From the NCBI RefSeq assembly GCF_000731955.1, contig NZ_JNCK01000001.1:2542001-2606000 (forward strand): DNA of 64,000 nucleotides. Reading direction: 5' to 3'. The notes under the pieces were generated by a model. That model was given only the letters and a program-made list of their open reading frames with translations. It did no database searches and had not been told where the DNA came from. The stretch comes from Halomonas zincidurans B6. Lineage in GTDB: Bacteria; Pseudomonadota; Gammaproteobacteria; Pseudomonadales; Halomonadaceae. Numbering within the stretch: the stretch's first letter is position 1; each line of letters starts with the position of its first letter. This document shows positions 10,257-18,811 of this stretch, piece by piece. Made by a program: the position numbers and the translations under genes.

Positions 10257-12650
10257 CTACAGGCGGTGGCGTTCGATCAACACCCGCGCTTCATCGGCGA
10301 CCAGCGTTCCTTGCTCTTCCAGCAACGGATCAAGCAGCTCGCGAGCCGCCTCGCGCTCGCCGCGATCGAGACGCTGGCGGGCGTGATCCAATTGCTGTGC
10401 GGCGTTGGCGGGCGCCGAACCCGCCGGTGAAGCGTGGTTCGTGGAGCGCTCATTATCCAGATCGAGGGGATCGAATGCCACCTCTTCGACGATCCAGCCA
10501 CTGGTATCGGTGATCGGCGACGACTCGCCGCGAACCACGGGGTCGACATCGTCGAGGGTGGCATGATCGTCGTCGATCTCCGACAACGAATCGCCGAGTC
10601 CCAGCGGATCGTCGGGAAAATCAACCACCGGCTGACCCAGTTCCGGCTCGCGCCGTTCGGGCTCGACGTCGAGACTCGGCGGCCGGTAATCGATGACCCG
10701 GCCGTCATCCAGATCCACGCCGCTGGCCACGGCCGCATCGGCCAGCCCCGACAGCGCCTCGCCCTGTGCCTCCTCTTGCAGCTCTTTCTGCACTTCTTCC
10801 TGCATCTCGGCATGAGGCCCGACGCGCGGACAAGTCGGCTGAAGCTCGCCGGAGCCCGGCGCACTCGCTGCACTGACGTCGGGCGCCTCGCTCTCGGAGG
10901 TGGCAGCCGAGGCTTCGGGCACCAGCCGTGCGAGGATCTCGCGCGCCTCGGCACGCTGCTGTGCGTCGCCGCGGGCATCGAGATAGGCGGCTTCCTGTTC
11001 GGCCGCGTCGTGATCGCCCAGCGCCACGCAGGCAGTAAGCAGCTTGAGACGCAGGTCGTGACGTTGGGGATCGGCGGCGAGGCTCTGTACCAGGCGCTCG
11101 CGAGCCTGGTCGTAACGGCCATAGGCGAGATAGATCTCGGCTTCGCTGATGGTTTCCGCTTCGGGGGCCGAGTCGAGCGGCGAGCCTGTCGGCGACGGCT
11201 CGGGCGGGGTCGCGGAAACCGCCGAGGCGGGCTCGGACGGCATCTGGCGAGCAGTCGGCGTCTCGACCATCGATGGCTCGTTGCGCCCCGGCGCTCCCCC
11301 ACCCATGCCACCCATGCCACCCATGGCGGTATAACCCGAGGCCGAGTCGGTGGCCTCCTCGGCGCGCCGGGAACGCCGCCGCACAACCGCCCACAGCGCC
11401 AGCAGCAGCGCCAGTGCCGCGCCGGCCAGCAGCATCAGATTCTCGTTGAACCAACGCCAGGCAGCCTGACCGAACGATTCGGCGGACGGCTTTTCAGCCT
11501 GAACCCGTGGCATGGGCTCCGCCACCGGCTGAGCGCGGACGGTGGCCTGTCGAATCGCCACCAGCCCTTCCAGCTGCGCACGCAGGCCCTGGATATCCTC
11601 ACGCAGCGTGCCGACCTGGCCGGCCAACTGGTCGCGTTGCTCGTTTGCCTGGGCCAGAGCCTGGCGGGTGTCGTCGAGCTGCGTCTCGAACTCGGCCAGC
11701 CGTTCGCGGGCCTCGACCGGCAGCACCGCCGGGGCCGCATCGGCCTCGCCCGAAACCTGCGGCGCGTCGAGCACGGTGTCGTTGAGCAAGGTCAGCCGCG
11801 ATTGGCCGTCTTCCGGGCCATCCCCGCCAGTTGCCGCTGCCTCGGGCCTGGTGGCCTCCTCGCCCGCCGTCGCCGGCCGCTGATCGGTCTCGCCGCCGCG
11901 CTGGGCCTGCCATTGGCGATTCTGGGCCCGAACGCGCTGACCGGCATTCTCGCCGCTGGCGAGAATCGCCTGACGGTCGGGCACGTCGAGCGTCGCGCCG
12001 GCGCTCAACCGGTTGATGTTGCCGCCGGGAAACGCCTCGGGGTTGGCCCGCTGCAGGGCCAGCATCATGCGCTCGATGCTCACCCCTTCGGGGCGCACGC
12101 GATCGGCCAGTACCCACAGCGTGTCGCCGCTGGCGACCCGGATCTGCCCGGGCGCGGTGGGCTCGCGAGGCGCGAGCGTCGGCGGCGCTGACGATTCGTC
12201 CGCTTGCGCCTGGCGCAGCGGGCGAGTCGTTCCCGGTTGCAACGCCGGCATCTGCGCGTAGCCCGGCGGGTCGAGCAGCAGGTTGACCTCCTGGCGCTGC
12301 TGGCCGCCGGGCCACTCCAGCGTCAGCAGCAGGCTGAGATAGGGCTCGCGCACGGCCTGGGAAGTGCTCAGCACCACCGTCAAGCCACCGGACTCGCGGG
12401 CGATCGTGGCATTGACGCTTTCCACCAGCGAGGTGCGCGGGATGCCGGCCCGGGCGAAGGCATCGGCGGTGGAAAGACGCGCCTTGATCAGCCCCGGATC
12501 GAGCTCGCCGATATCGGTGAGCGGCAACCTGGCCTGCAACGGCGCACCAAGAGTGGATTCGACCCGGGGTGCCGCCAGCCCCAGGGCCAACGCCATGGGG
12601 CTGGCCGTCAGCAACGACAACAGCGTGCCCCAGGATAATGTGCGTCTCAT
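10257..12650 (-). CDS. fimV: FimV-type LysM/TPR membrane protein
   Basis: Polar or inner-membrane hub related to Pseudomonas FimV and TspA, which there supports type IV pilus assembly, polar organisation and cAMP signalling. I take ATG 12650 (797 residues) because it has GGGGAG upstream and opens a signal peptide (MRRTLSWGTLLSLLTASPMA); an upstream TTG at 12716 is weaker. Order: signal peptide, N-terminal FimV domain, LysM at about 168-225, coiled coil at about 308-370, one transmembrane helix near 411-430. A Met/Gly stretch, a TPR-like region and an acidic linker follow, then the FimV C-terminal motif (DHARQRLDRGEREAARELL). Position between asd and truA matches pseudomonads. No pilus genes are in view. 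Confidence 0.9.
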   Translation of the reverse strand: MRRTLSWGTLLSLLTASPMALALGLAAPRVESTLGAPLQARLPLTDIGELDPGLIKARLSTADAFARAGIPRTSLVESVNATIARESGGLTVVLSTSQAVREPYLSLLLTLEWPGGQQRQEVNLLLDPPGYAQMPALQPGTTRPLRQAQADESSAPPTLAPREPTAPGQIRVASGDTLWVLADRVRPEGVSIERMMLALQRANPEAFPGGNINRLSAGATLDVPDRQAILASGENAGQRVRAQNRQWQAQRGGETDQRPATAGEEATRPEAAATGGDGPEDGQSRLTLLNDTVLDAPQVSGEADAAPAVLPVEARERLAEFETQLDDTRQALAQANEQRDQLAGQVGTLREDIQGLRAQLEGLVAIRQATVRAQPVAEPMPRVQAEKPSAESFGQAAWRWFNENLMLLAGAALALLLALWAVVRRRSRRAEEATDSASGYTAMGGMGGMGGGAPGRNEPSMVETPTARQMPSEPASAVSATPPEPSPTGSPLDSAPEAETISEAEIYLAYGRYDQARERLVQSLAADPQRHDLRLKLLTACVALGDHDAAEQEAAYLDARGDAQQRAEAREILARLVPEASAATSESEAPDVSAASAPGSGELQPTCPRVGPHAEMQEEVQKELQEEAQGEALSGLADAAVASGVDLDDGRVIDYRPPSLDVEPERREPELGQPVVDFPDDPLGLGDSLSEIDDDHATLDDVDPVVRGESSPITDTSGWIVEEVAFDPLDLDNERSTNHASPAGSAPANAAQQLDHARQRLDRGEREAARELLDPLLEEQGTLVADEARVLIERHRL

Positions 12651-12805
12651 CGATGCTCCCCGCGCCAGGCGCCGCGCCACCTCCGCATGAGAGGTAACGT
12701 CATTTGTTTGTCTCAATTACCGCTCATTCTTAATTACCATAAATTTGCCCAATGCGGCAGAACATGGGGCAAACGGCAGCACGATCCACCCGCTTTCAAC
12801 GCAAC

Positions 12806-12827
12806 GACGCCTCCCGAAGGGGGCGTC
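12806..12827 (-). terminator. hairpin downstream of asd
   Basis: GACGCCTCC (12806-12814), loop CGAA, GGGGGCGTC (12819-12827), with one wobble pair. It lies 29 bases past the asd stop, between asd and fimV. No clear T-run follows on the minus strand, so it may only weaken read-through into fimV. Confidence 0.45.
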
Positions 12828-12855
12828 GCGGTACGGTTCACCAAGCAACGCTAGC

Positions 12856-13968
12856 TTAGCGTTCGCGCAGAATCGCCAGCATCCGCTTGAGCGGTTCGGC
12901 GGCCCCCCACAGCAGCTGGTCGCCCACCGAGAAGGCGGTCAGGTACTCACCGCCCATCGCCAGCTTGCGCAGGCGCCCTACCGGCACGTTCATGGTGCCG
13001 GTGACCGCTGCCGGCGTCAGCTCGCGCAGGGTGGCTTGCTTGTCGTTGGGCACGACCTTGACCCAGTCGTTGTGCTTGGCGATGTGATCCTCTATCTCGT
13101 CTATCGGCACATCGCGCTTCAATTTGATCGTGAATGCCTGGCTATGCGAGCGCATCGCGCCGATCCGCACGCACAGACCGTCGATGGGGATCGGGTTGGC
13201 GCCGTGGCCGAGAATCTTGTTGGTCTCGACGCCGCCCTTCCACTCTTCCTTGCTCTGGCCGTTGTCCATCGCCTTGTCGATCCACGGCAGCAGGCCGCCG
13301 GCCAGCGGCGCGCCGAAGTTCTCGATCGGGAAATCGTCGCCGCGCATCGCCGCGGAGACCTTGCGATCGATGTCGAGGATCGCGCTGGCGGGATCGTCGA
13401 GCTCGTGCTGAACGCTGTCGCGCAGCGAACCCATCTGGCCGAGCAATTCGCGCATGTGCTTGGCGCCGGAGCCGGAGGCCGCCTGGTAGGTCATCGAGGT
13501 CATCCACTCGATCAGGTCGGCCTCGAACAGCCCGCCCAGGCCCATCAGCATCAGGCTGACGGTGCAGTTGCCGCCGACGAAGGTCCGCGTGCCGCGGTCG
13601 AGCTGAGCGTCGATCACGTGACGGTTGACCGGGTCGAGCACGATGGTCGCATCGTCGTGCATGCGCAGCGTGCTCGCGGCGTCGAGCCAGTAGCCCTTCC
13701 AGCCGGACTCGCGCAGCGGTTGGTAGACCTCGCCGGTGTAATCGCCGCCCTGGCAGGTGACGATGACGTCGAGCGCCTTGAGCGCGTCGAGATCGAAGGC
13801 GTCCTTGAGCGGCGGAACCTCGACGCCCACGTCGGGGCCCGGCTTGCCGACCTGCGACGTGGTGAAGAACACCGGCTCGATGCCGGTGAAGTCATCGGTC
13901 TCGCGCATGCGATGCATGAGCACGGAGCCGACCATGCCCCGCCATCCCACAAATCCGACTTTCAACAT
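12856..13968 (-). CDS. asd: aspartate-semialdehyde dehydrogenase
   Basis: Reduces aspartyl phosphate to aspartate semialdehyde with NADPH for Lys, Met, Thr and diaminopimelate, and for ectoine in halophiles. The N-terminal Rossmann motif is GFVGWRGMVG, and the active-site Cys135 sits in FVGGNCTVSLMLMGL, the same number as in E. coli Asd. The 370 residues match the gammaproteobacterial type. ATG 13968 has a strong GAGGAGG. The leader carries three 14-base tandem repeats. It lies between leuB and fimV as in Pseudomonas. Confidence 0.98.
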   Translation of the reverse strand: MLKVGFVGWRGMVGSVLMHRMRETDDFTGIEPVFFTTSQVGKPGPDVGVEVPPLKDAFDLDALKALDVIVTCQGGDYTGEVYQPLRESGWKGYWLDAASTLRMHDDATIVLDPVNRHVIDAQLDRGTRTFVGGNCTVSLMLMGLGGLFEADLIEWMTSMTYQAASGSGAKHMRELLGQMGSLRDSVQHELDDPASAILDIDRKVSAAMRGDDFPIENFGAPLAGGLLPWIDKAMDNGQSKEEWKGGVETNKILGHGANPIPIDGLCVRIGAMRSHSQAFTIKLKRDVPIDEIEDHIAKHNDWVKVVPNDKQATLRELTPAAVTGTMNVPVGRLRKLAMGGEYLTAFSVGDQLLWGAAEPLKRMLAILRER

Positions 13969-13986
13969 GAAAACGGTCCTCCTCGT

Positions 13987-14028
13987 GTTCGGTAACTTAT
14001 GTTCGGTGACTTATGTGCGGTGACTGAC
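13987..14028. repeat. three tandem 14-bp units in the asd leader
   Basis: Plus-strand units are GTTCGGTAACTTAT (13987-14000), GTTCGGTGACTTAT (14001-14014) and GTGCGGTGACTGAC (14015-14028). Units 1 and 2 differ at one base; unit 3 has diverged at its end. The array ends 18 bases upstream of the asd start codon, just 5' of its ribosome site, so it would be in the mRNA leader or core promoter. Confidence 0.8.
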
Positions 14029-14131
14029 CCGGGATTCCGGACAAAACGCTGGGCGAGCAGGCTTCATTCTAACAAATCGGCCCGACGCCCGCTTCGCCGG
14101 GGCGATCGCGTCCGGTTAGCCTGGTGATCGA

Positions 14132-15211
<1,080 letters not shown>

Positions 15212-15299
15212 GAGCGTTTCCTAGCGTGCCCGGCGCTTCGCGAGCCCGGGCGTTCGTGAAAGAGGCGCTGTCCCTGCGCGACCGCCATGGCGGTGTCCT

Positions 15300-15565
15300 A
15301 GGACCTGTTGACGTTTCGGCGCGAGCCGCGTTGCTGCGCCAAAGGGCGCCAGGCAAGGCGCGGGGCGCAGGCAATGGTTGTTCCCTTGCCAAGGCCCGCA
15401 ACGCCGCATGGCGTCCTTTGACGCGCAACCCGAAGGGACGGGGTCCATTGGGTGCAGCACTGCGTTGCTCGTCGCTCATTGGGAATAACCCAACCATGCT
15501 CCTCACGCCTTGTTCTGCACCCAATGGACCTCCGTCGCGACCGCGACGAAACGTCAACAGGCCCT
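15300..15565. mobile_element. inverted-repeat element, long form, between leuD and leuB
   Basis: Terminal inverted repeats AGGACCTGTTGACGTTTCG (15300-15318) and CGAAACGTCAACAGGCCCT (15547-15565) match at 18 of 19 positions and are bounded by TA on both sides. Inside is a perfect 16-base hairpin pair, 15442-15457 (GGTCCATTGGGTGCAG) and 15515-15530. No transposase-length reading frame is present, so I call it a non-autonomous MITE-like element. The same ends, joined with almost no interior, recur at 46111-46164. It fills most of the 403-base gap between leuD and leuB; nothing else is seen there. Confidence 0.72.
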
Positions 15566-15614
15566 AAGTGCGTCCAGCGTTGTGGTTATGTGCCGTCGTG
15601 CGGCGCGACAAGAG

Positions 15615-16262
15615 TCAGCCCGCCTGGCGAAACAGCCACGGCCGCTCGGCGCGATGACGCTGCTCGAAGTCGCGGATCGCGTCCTCGTGCTCGAGCGTCA
15701 GGCCGATGTCGTCGAGGCCGTTGAGCAGGCAATGCTTGCGGAAGGCATCGACCTCGAAGTGCAGCACCTCGCCGTCCGGCGTGGTGACGCTCTGTGCCTC
15801 GAGATCGACGGCCAGTCGATAGCCTTCGTTGGCTTCGACGGCCCGGAACAGCCGCTCGACGGTGGCTTCGTCGAGAGGAATCAACAGGATGCCGTTCTTG
15901 AAGGCGTTGTTGTAGAAGATGTCGGCGAAGCTCGGCGCGATGACCACCCGGAAGCCGAAGTCCTCGAGCGCCCAGGGCGCGTGCTCGCGGGAGCTGCCGC
16001 AACCGAAGTTGCGTCGGGCGAGCAGCACGCTGGCGCCCTGATAGCGCGACTGGTTGAGGACGAACTCCGGATTGAGCGGGCGCTGGCTCGCATCCTGACC
16101 CGGGTAGCCCTCGTCCAGGTAGCGCAGCTCGTCGAACAGGTTGGGGCCGAAACCGGTGCGCTTGATCGACTTGAGAAACTGCTTGGGAATGATCAGGTCG
16201 GTATCGACGTTGGCGCGATCGAGCGGCGCCACCAGGCCCTGGTGCTGTTTCAGTGCGTGCAT
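15615..16262 (-). CDS. leuD: 3-isopropylmalate dehydratase small subunit
   Basis: Swivelling-domain subunit that pairs with LeuC to isomerise 2-isopropylmalate to 3-isopropylmalate. The 215 residues show the N-terminal LDRANVDTDLIIPKQFLK, the substrate-contact motif NFGCGSSREHAPWAL, and APSFADIFYNNAFKNGILLI. The start codon is three bases from the leuC stop, so leuC and leuD are co-translated. Length is slightly above E. coli LeuD (201). Confidence 0.98.
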   Translation of the reverse strand: MHALKQHQGLVAPLDRANVDTDLIIPKQFLKSIKRTGFGPNLFDELRYLDEGYPGQDASQRPLNPEFVLNQSRYQGASVLLARRNFGCGSSREHAPWALEDFGFRVVIAPSFADIFYNNAFKNGILLIPLDEATVERLFRAVEANEGYRLAVDLEAQSVTTPDGEVLHFEVDAFRKHCLLNGLDDIGLTLEHEDAIRDFEQRHRAERPWLFRQAG

Positions 16263-16265
16263 GGT

Positions 16266-17705
16266 TCAGGCCTCCTGCGGCTGGGCGTGGAATTCGCGAA
16301 CGTCGACGAAATGCCCGGCCAACGCGGCGGCGGCGGCCATCGCCGGGCTGACCAGATGGGTGCGCCCGCCGTAGCCCTGGCGGCCCTCGAAGTTGCGGTT
16401 CGAGGTCGAGGCGCAATGTTCGCCGGACTCGAGCTTGTCGGCGTTCATTGCCAGGCACATCGAGCAGCCCGGCTCGCGCCACTCGAAGCCGGCCTCGATG
16501 AAGATCCTGTCGAGCCCCTCGGCCTCGGCCTGGCGCTTGACCAGTCCCGATCCCGGCACGACCATCGCCAGCTTGATCGAATCGGCCACCTTGCCGCCGC
16601 GCGCCACACGGGCCGCCTCGCGCAGGTCCTCGATGCGCGAGTTGGTGCACGAGCCGATGAATACCTTGTCGAGGCGGATGTCGGCGATCTTCTGGCGCGG
16701 CGCCAGGCCCATGTAGGTCAATGCGCGGCGAATGCCGCCCTGCACGGTCTCGTCGGCCTCGGCGTCGGGGTCGGGGACCGTTCCGGTGATCGCCGCGACC
16801 ATCTCGGGACTGGTGCCCCAGGTGACCTGCGGCGCGATTTCGGCGGCGTCGAGCATCACCTCCTTGTCGAACACCGCATCGTCGTCCGAGACCAGCGTGC
16901 GCCAGTCGGCCACCGCGGCGTCCCAGAGCTCGCCCGCGGGGGCGTAAGGACGCTTGCGCAGGTAGTCGATGGTAGTGTCGTCGACGCCCACCAGGCCGAC
17001 CCGAGCGCCGGCCTCGATGGCCATGTTGCAGATGGTCATGCGGCCTTCCATCGACAACTCGCGGATCGCGCTGCCGGCGAACTCGATGGCGTAGCCGGTG
17101 CCGCCGGCGGTACCGATGCGCCCGATCACCGCGAGCACGATGTCCTTGGCGGTGACGCCGGTGCCCAACTGGCCCTCGACGCGCACCCGCAGGTTGTTCA
17201 TCTTCTGCGCCAGCAGGCACTGGGTGGCCAGCACGTGCTCCACCTCGGAGGTGCCGATACCATGGGCCAGCGCCGCGAAGGCGCCGTGGGTGGCAGTGTG
17301 CGAATCGCCGCAGACCACCGTCATCCCCGGCAGCGTGGCGCCCTGCTCGGGGCCGACCACATGGACGATGCCCTGGCGGGCGTCGTTGATGCGGAACTCC
17401 TCGATGCCGAACGCCTCGCAGTTGTCGTCGAGGGTCTGGACCTGGATCAGCGACACCGGGTCCTTGATGCCGGCGTTGCCTTCGGCACGCTCGAGCAGCG
17501 TAGTCGGCACGTTGTGATCCGGCGTCGCCAGATTGGCGTCCAGCCGCCATGGCTTGCGCTTGGCCAGGCGCAGCCCCTCGAAGGCCTGCGGCGAGGTCAC
17601 CTCGTGCAGCAGGTGACGATCGATGTAGATCAGCGCGCTGCCGTCGTCGCGCTGCTTGACCAGGTGCTGCGACCACAACTTGTCGTAAAGGGTCTGGCCT
17701 GCCAT
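16266..17705 (-). CDS. leuC: 3-isopropylmalate dehydratase large subunit
   Basis: Aconitase-family subunit carrying the 4Fe-4S cluster for leucine synthesis. The 479 residues contain VCGDSHTATHGAFAALAHGIGTSE (read here as GDSHTATHGAF followed by AHGIGTSEVEH). FIGSCTNSRIEDL and the paired cluster cysteines in EPGCSMCLAMN are also present. The start is preceded by GGAGGAG. First gene of leuCD, divergent from a LysR gene across 216 bases that hold two palindromes. Confidence 0.98.
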   Translation of the reverse strand: MAGQTLYDKLWSQHLVKQRDDGSALIYIDRHLLHEVTSPQAFEGLRLAKRKPWRLDANLATPDHNVPTTLLERAEGNAGIKDPVSLIQVQTLDDNCEAFGIEEFRINDARQGIVHVVGPEQGATLPGMTVVCGDSHTATHGAFAALAHGIGTSEVEHVLATQCLLAQKMNNLRVRVEGQLGTGVTAKDIVLAVIGRIGTAGGTGYAIEFAGSAIRELSMEGRMTICNMAIEAGARVGLVGVDDTTIDYLRKRPYAPAGELWDAAVADWRTLVSDDDAVFDKEVMLDAAEIAPQVTWGTSPEMVAAITGTVPDPDAEADETVQGGIRRALTYMGLAPRQKIADIRLDKVFIGSCTNSRIEDLREAARVARGGKVADSIKLAMVVPGSGLVKRQAEAEGLDRIFIEAGFEWREPGCSMCLAMNADKLESGEHCASTSNRNFEGRQGYGGRTHLVSPAMAAAAALAGHFVDVREFHAQPQEA

Positions 17706-17868
17706 GGGTCTCCTCCAGCGTGCTCTTCGAGCCCGGGCGCCGCGGCGCCGTTAGTCGATCTGTTTGTCAGTCGGTCCTGATTCTGAGTAGCGGCACTCTT
17801 GCTTGATCTATTTCATGTACTTCACGGGGGCGGTGCCTTGCTGTACCCAAGGTTAATGGCCCCTTACC

Positions 17869-17885
17869 CATGAATGCAATTCATG
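17869..17885. promoter_or_regulatory. palindrome in the leuC-lysR divergent region, site 1
   Basis: CATGAAT-GCA-ATTCATG, perfect 7-base arms. Its centre (17877) is 31 bases, about three helical turns, from the centre of the second palindrome at 17901-17915. Such paired sites with LTTR-like symmetry beside a divergent LysR gene are good candidates for its binding sites; the assignment is inference. Confidence 0.5.
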
Positions 17886-17900
17886 TTATTTATTCCTTGA

Positions 17901-17915
17901 ATTCCAAAATGGAAT
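17901..17915. promoter_or_regulatory. palindrome in the leuC-lysR divergent region, site 2
   Basis: ATTCCA-AAA-TGGAAT, perfect 6-base arms fitting the T-N11-A form of LysR operators. It ends 6 bases before the lysR start codon and so overlaps its ribosome-binding region. Binding there would repress lysR itself. Confidence 0.55.
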
Positions 17916-17921
17916 GGTGGC

Positions 17922-18797
17922 ATGGATACTCAGAGTCTGCAGGCATTCGTCGCCGTGGCCGATCACGGCTCCTTCTCGCTGGCCGCCGAGACGCTCTACC
18001 TGACCCAGCCGGCAGTCAGCAAGCGCATTGCCACCCTCGAGGATCAGCTCGGCGTGCGGCTGTTCGATCGCATCGCCCGCCGCGTCTCGCTGACCGAGGC
18101 CGGCCGACTGCTGCTGCCGCGAGCGCGCGAGATCCTGGTGATGGTCGACGACAGCCGCCGCGCCCTGGCCAACCTGGCCGGCGACGTCGGCGGCAGCCTG
18201 ACCATGGCCACCAGCCATCACATCGGCCTGCATCGCCTGCCGCCGCTGCTCAAGGCGTATACCCAGGCGCACCCCGACGTGCGCATGGACATGCGCTTTC
18301 TCGACTCGGAGCAGGCTTATCAAGGGGTGCTGGACGGCGAACTGGAGATTGCGGTGGTGACGCTGGCGCCGTCGCCGGATCCGCAGCTCACGGTGGTACC
18401 GGTATGGGTCGATCAGTTGCGCTTCGTGTGCGGCAACGATCATCCGCTCGCCGGGCAGCGCACGCTCTCGCTAGCGGCGCTGACCGGCTTCGATGCGGTG
18501 CTCCCGGGTCACCTGACCTTCACCCGCGGGATCGTGGTCGAGACCTTCGCCCGCGAGGGGCTCAAGGTCGACGTGGCGCTGTCCACCAACTATCTCGAGA
18601 CCCTCAAGATGATGGTGGCCATCGGGCTGGGCTGGAGCGTGTTGCCGGAATCGCTGATCGATGACGAGGTCACCGTGCTGCCGATCGCGCACCGGCCGAT
18701 CGAGCGCCCGCTGGGCTACATCGCGCACAAGAGCCGCACACTGTCCAACGCCGCCCGCTCGATGCTGGCCCTGCTCGACGAGGCGGCCGGAAGCTGA
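17922..18797 (+). CDS. LysR-family transcriptional regulator
   Basis: 291 residues: N-terminal winged helix-turn-helix at about 1-60 (FVAVADHGSFSLAAETLYLTQPAVSKRI), then a periplasmic-binding-like effector domain from about 90. Divergent from leuCD, with palindromes between, so control of leucine genes is the natural guess; a leucine-pathway intermediate such as 2-isopropylmalate would be a plausible effector, but nothing in the sequence proves it. It converges on phaC with only 14 bases between the stops. Confidence 0.9.
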   Translation: MDTQSLQAFVAVADHGSFSLAAETLYLTQPAVSKRIATLEDQLGVRLFDRIARRVSLTEAGRLLLPRAREILVMVDDSRRALANLAGDVGGSLTMATSHHIGLHRLPPLLKAYTQAHPDVRMDMRFLDSEQAYQGVLDGELEIAVVTLAPSPDPQLTVVPVWVDQLRFVCGNDHPLAGQRTLSLAALTGFDAVLPGHLTFTRGIVVETFAREGLKVDVALSTNYLETLKMMVAIGLGWSVLPESLIDDEVTVLPIAHRPIERPLGYIAHKSRTLSNAARSMLALLDEAAGS

Positions 18798-18811
18798 TCC
18801 GGCTCGCCCGG

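Noticed and set aside
13987..14028. CRISPR-like array
   Set aside because: The three 14-base units are contiguous without spacers, and no cas gene is present in the window.
15510..17780. 756-codon plus-strand frame over leuD and leuC
   Set aside because: Antisense shadow of well-conserved leucine genes; the start lies in the inverted-repeat element and the product has no recognisable motif.
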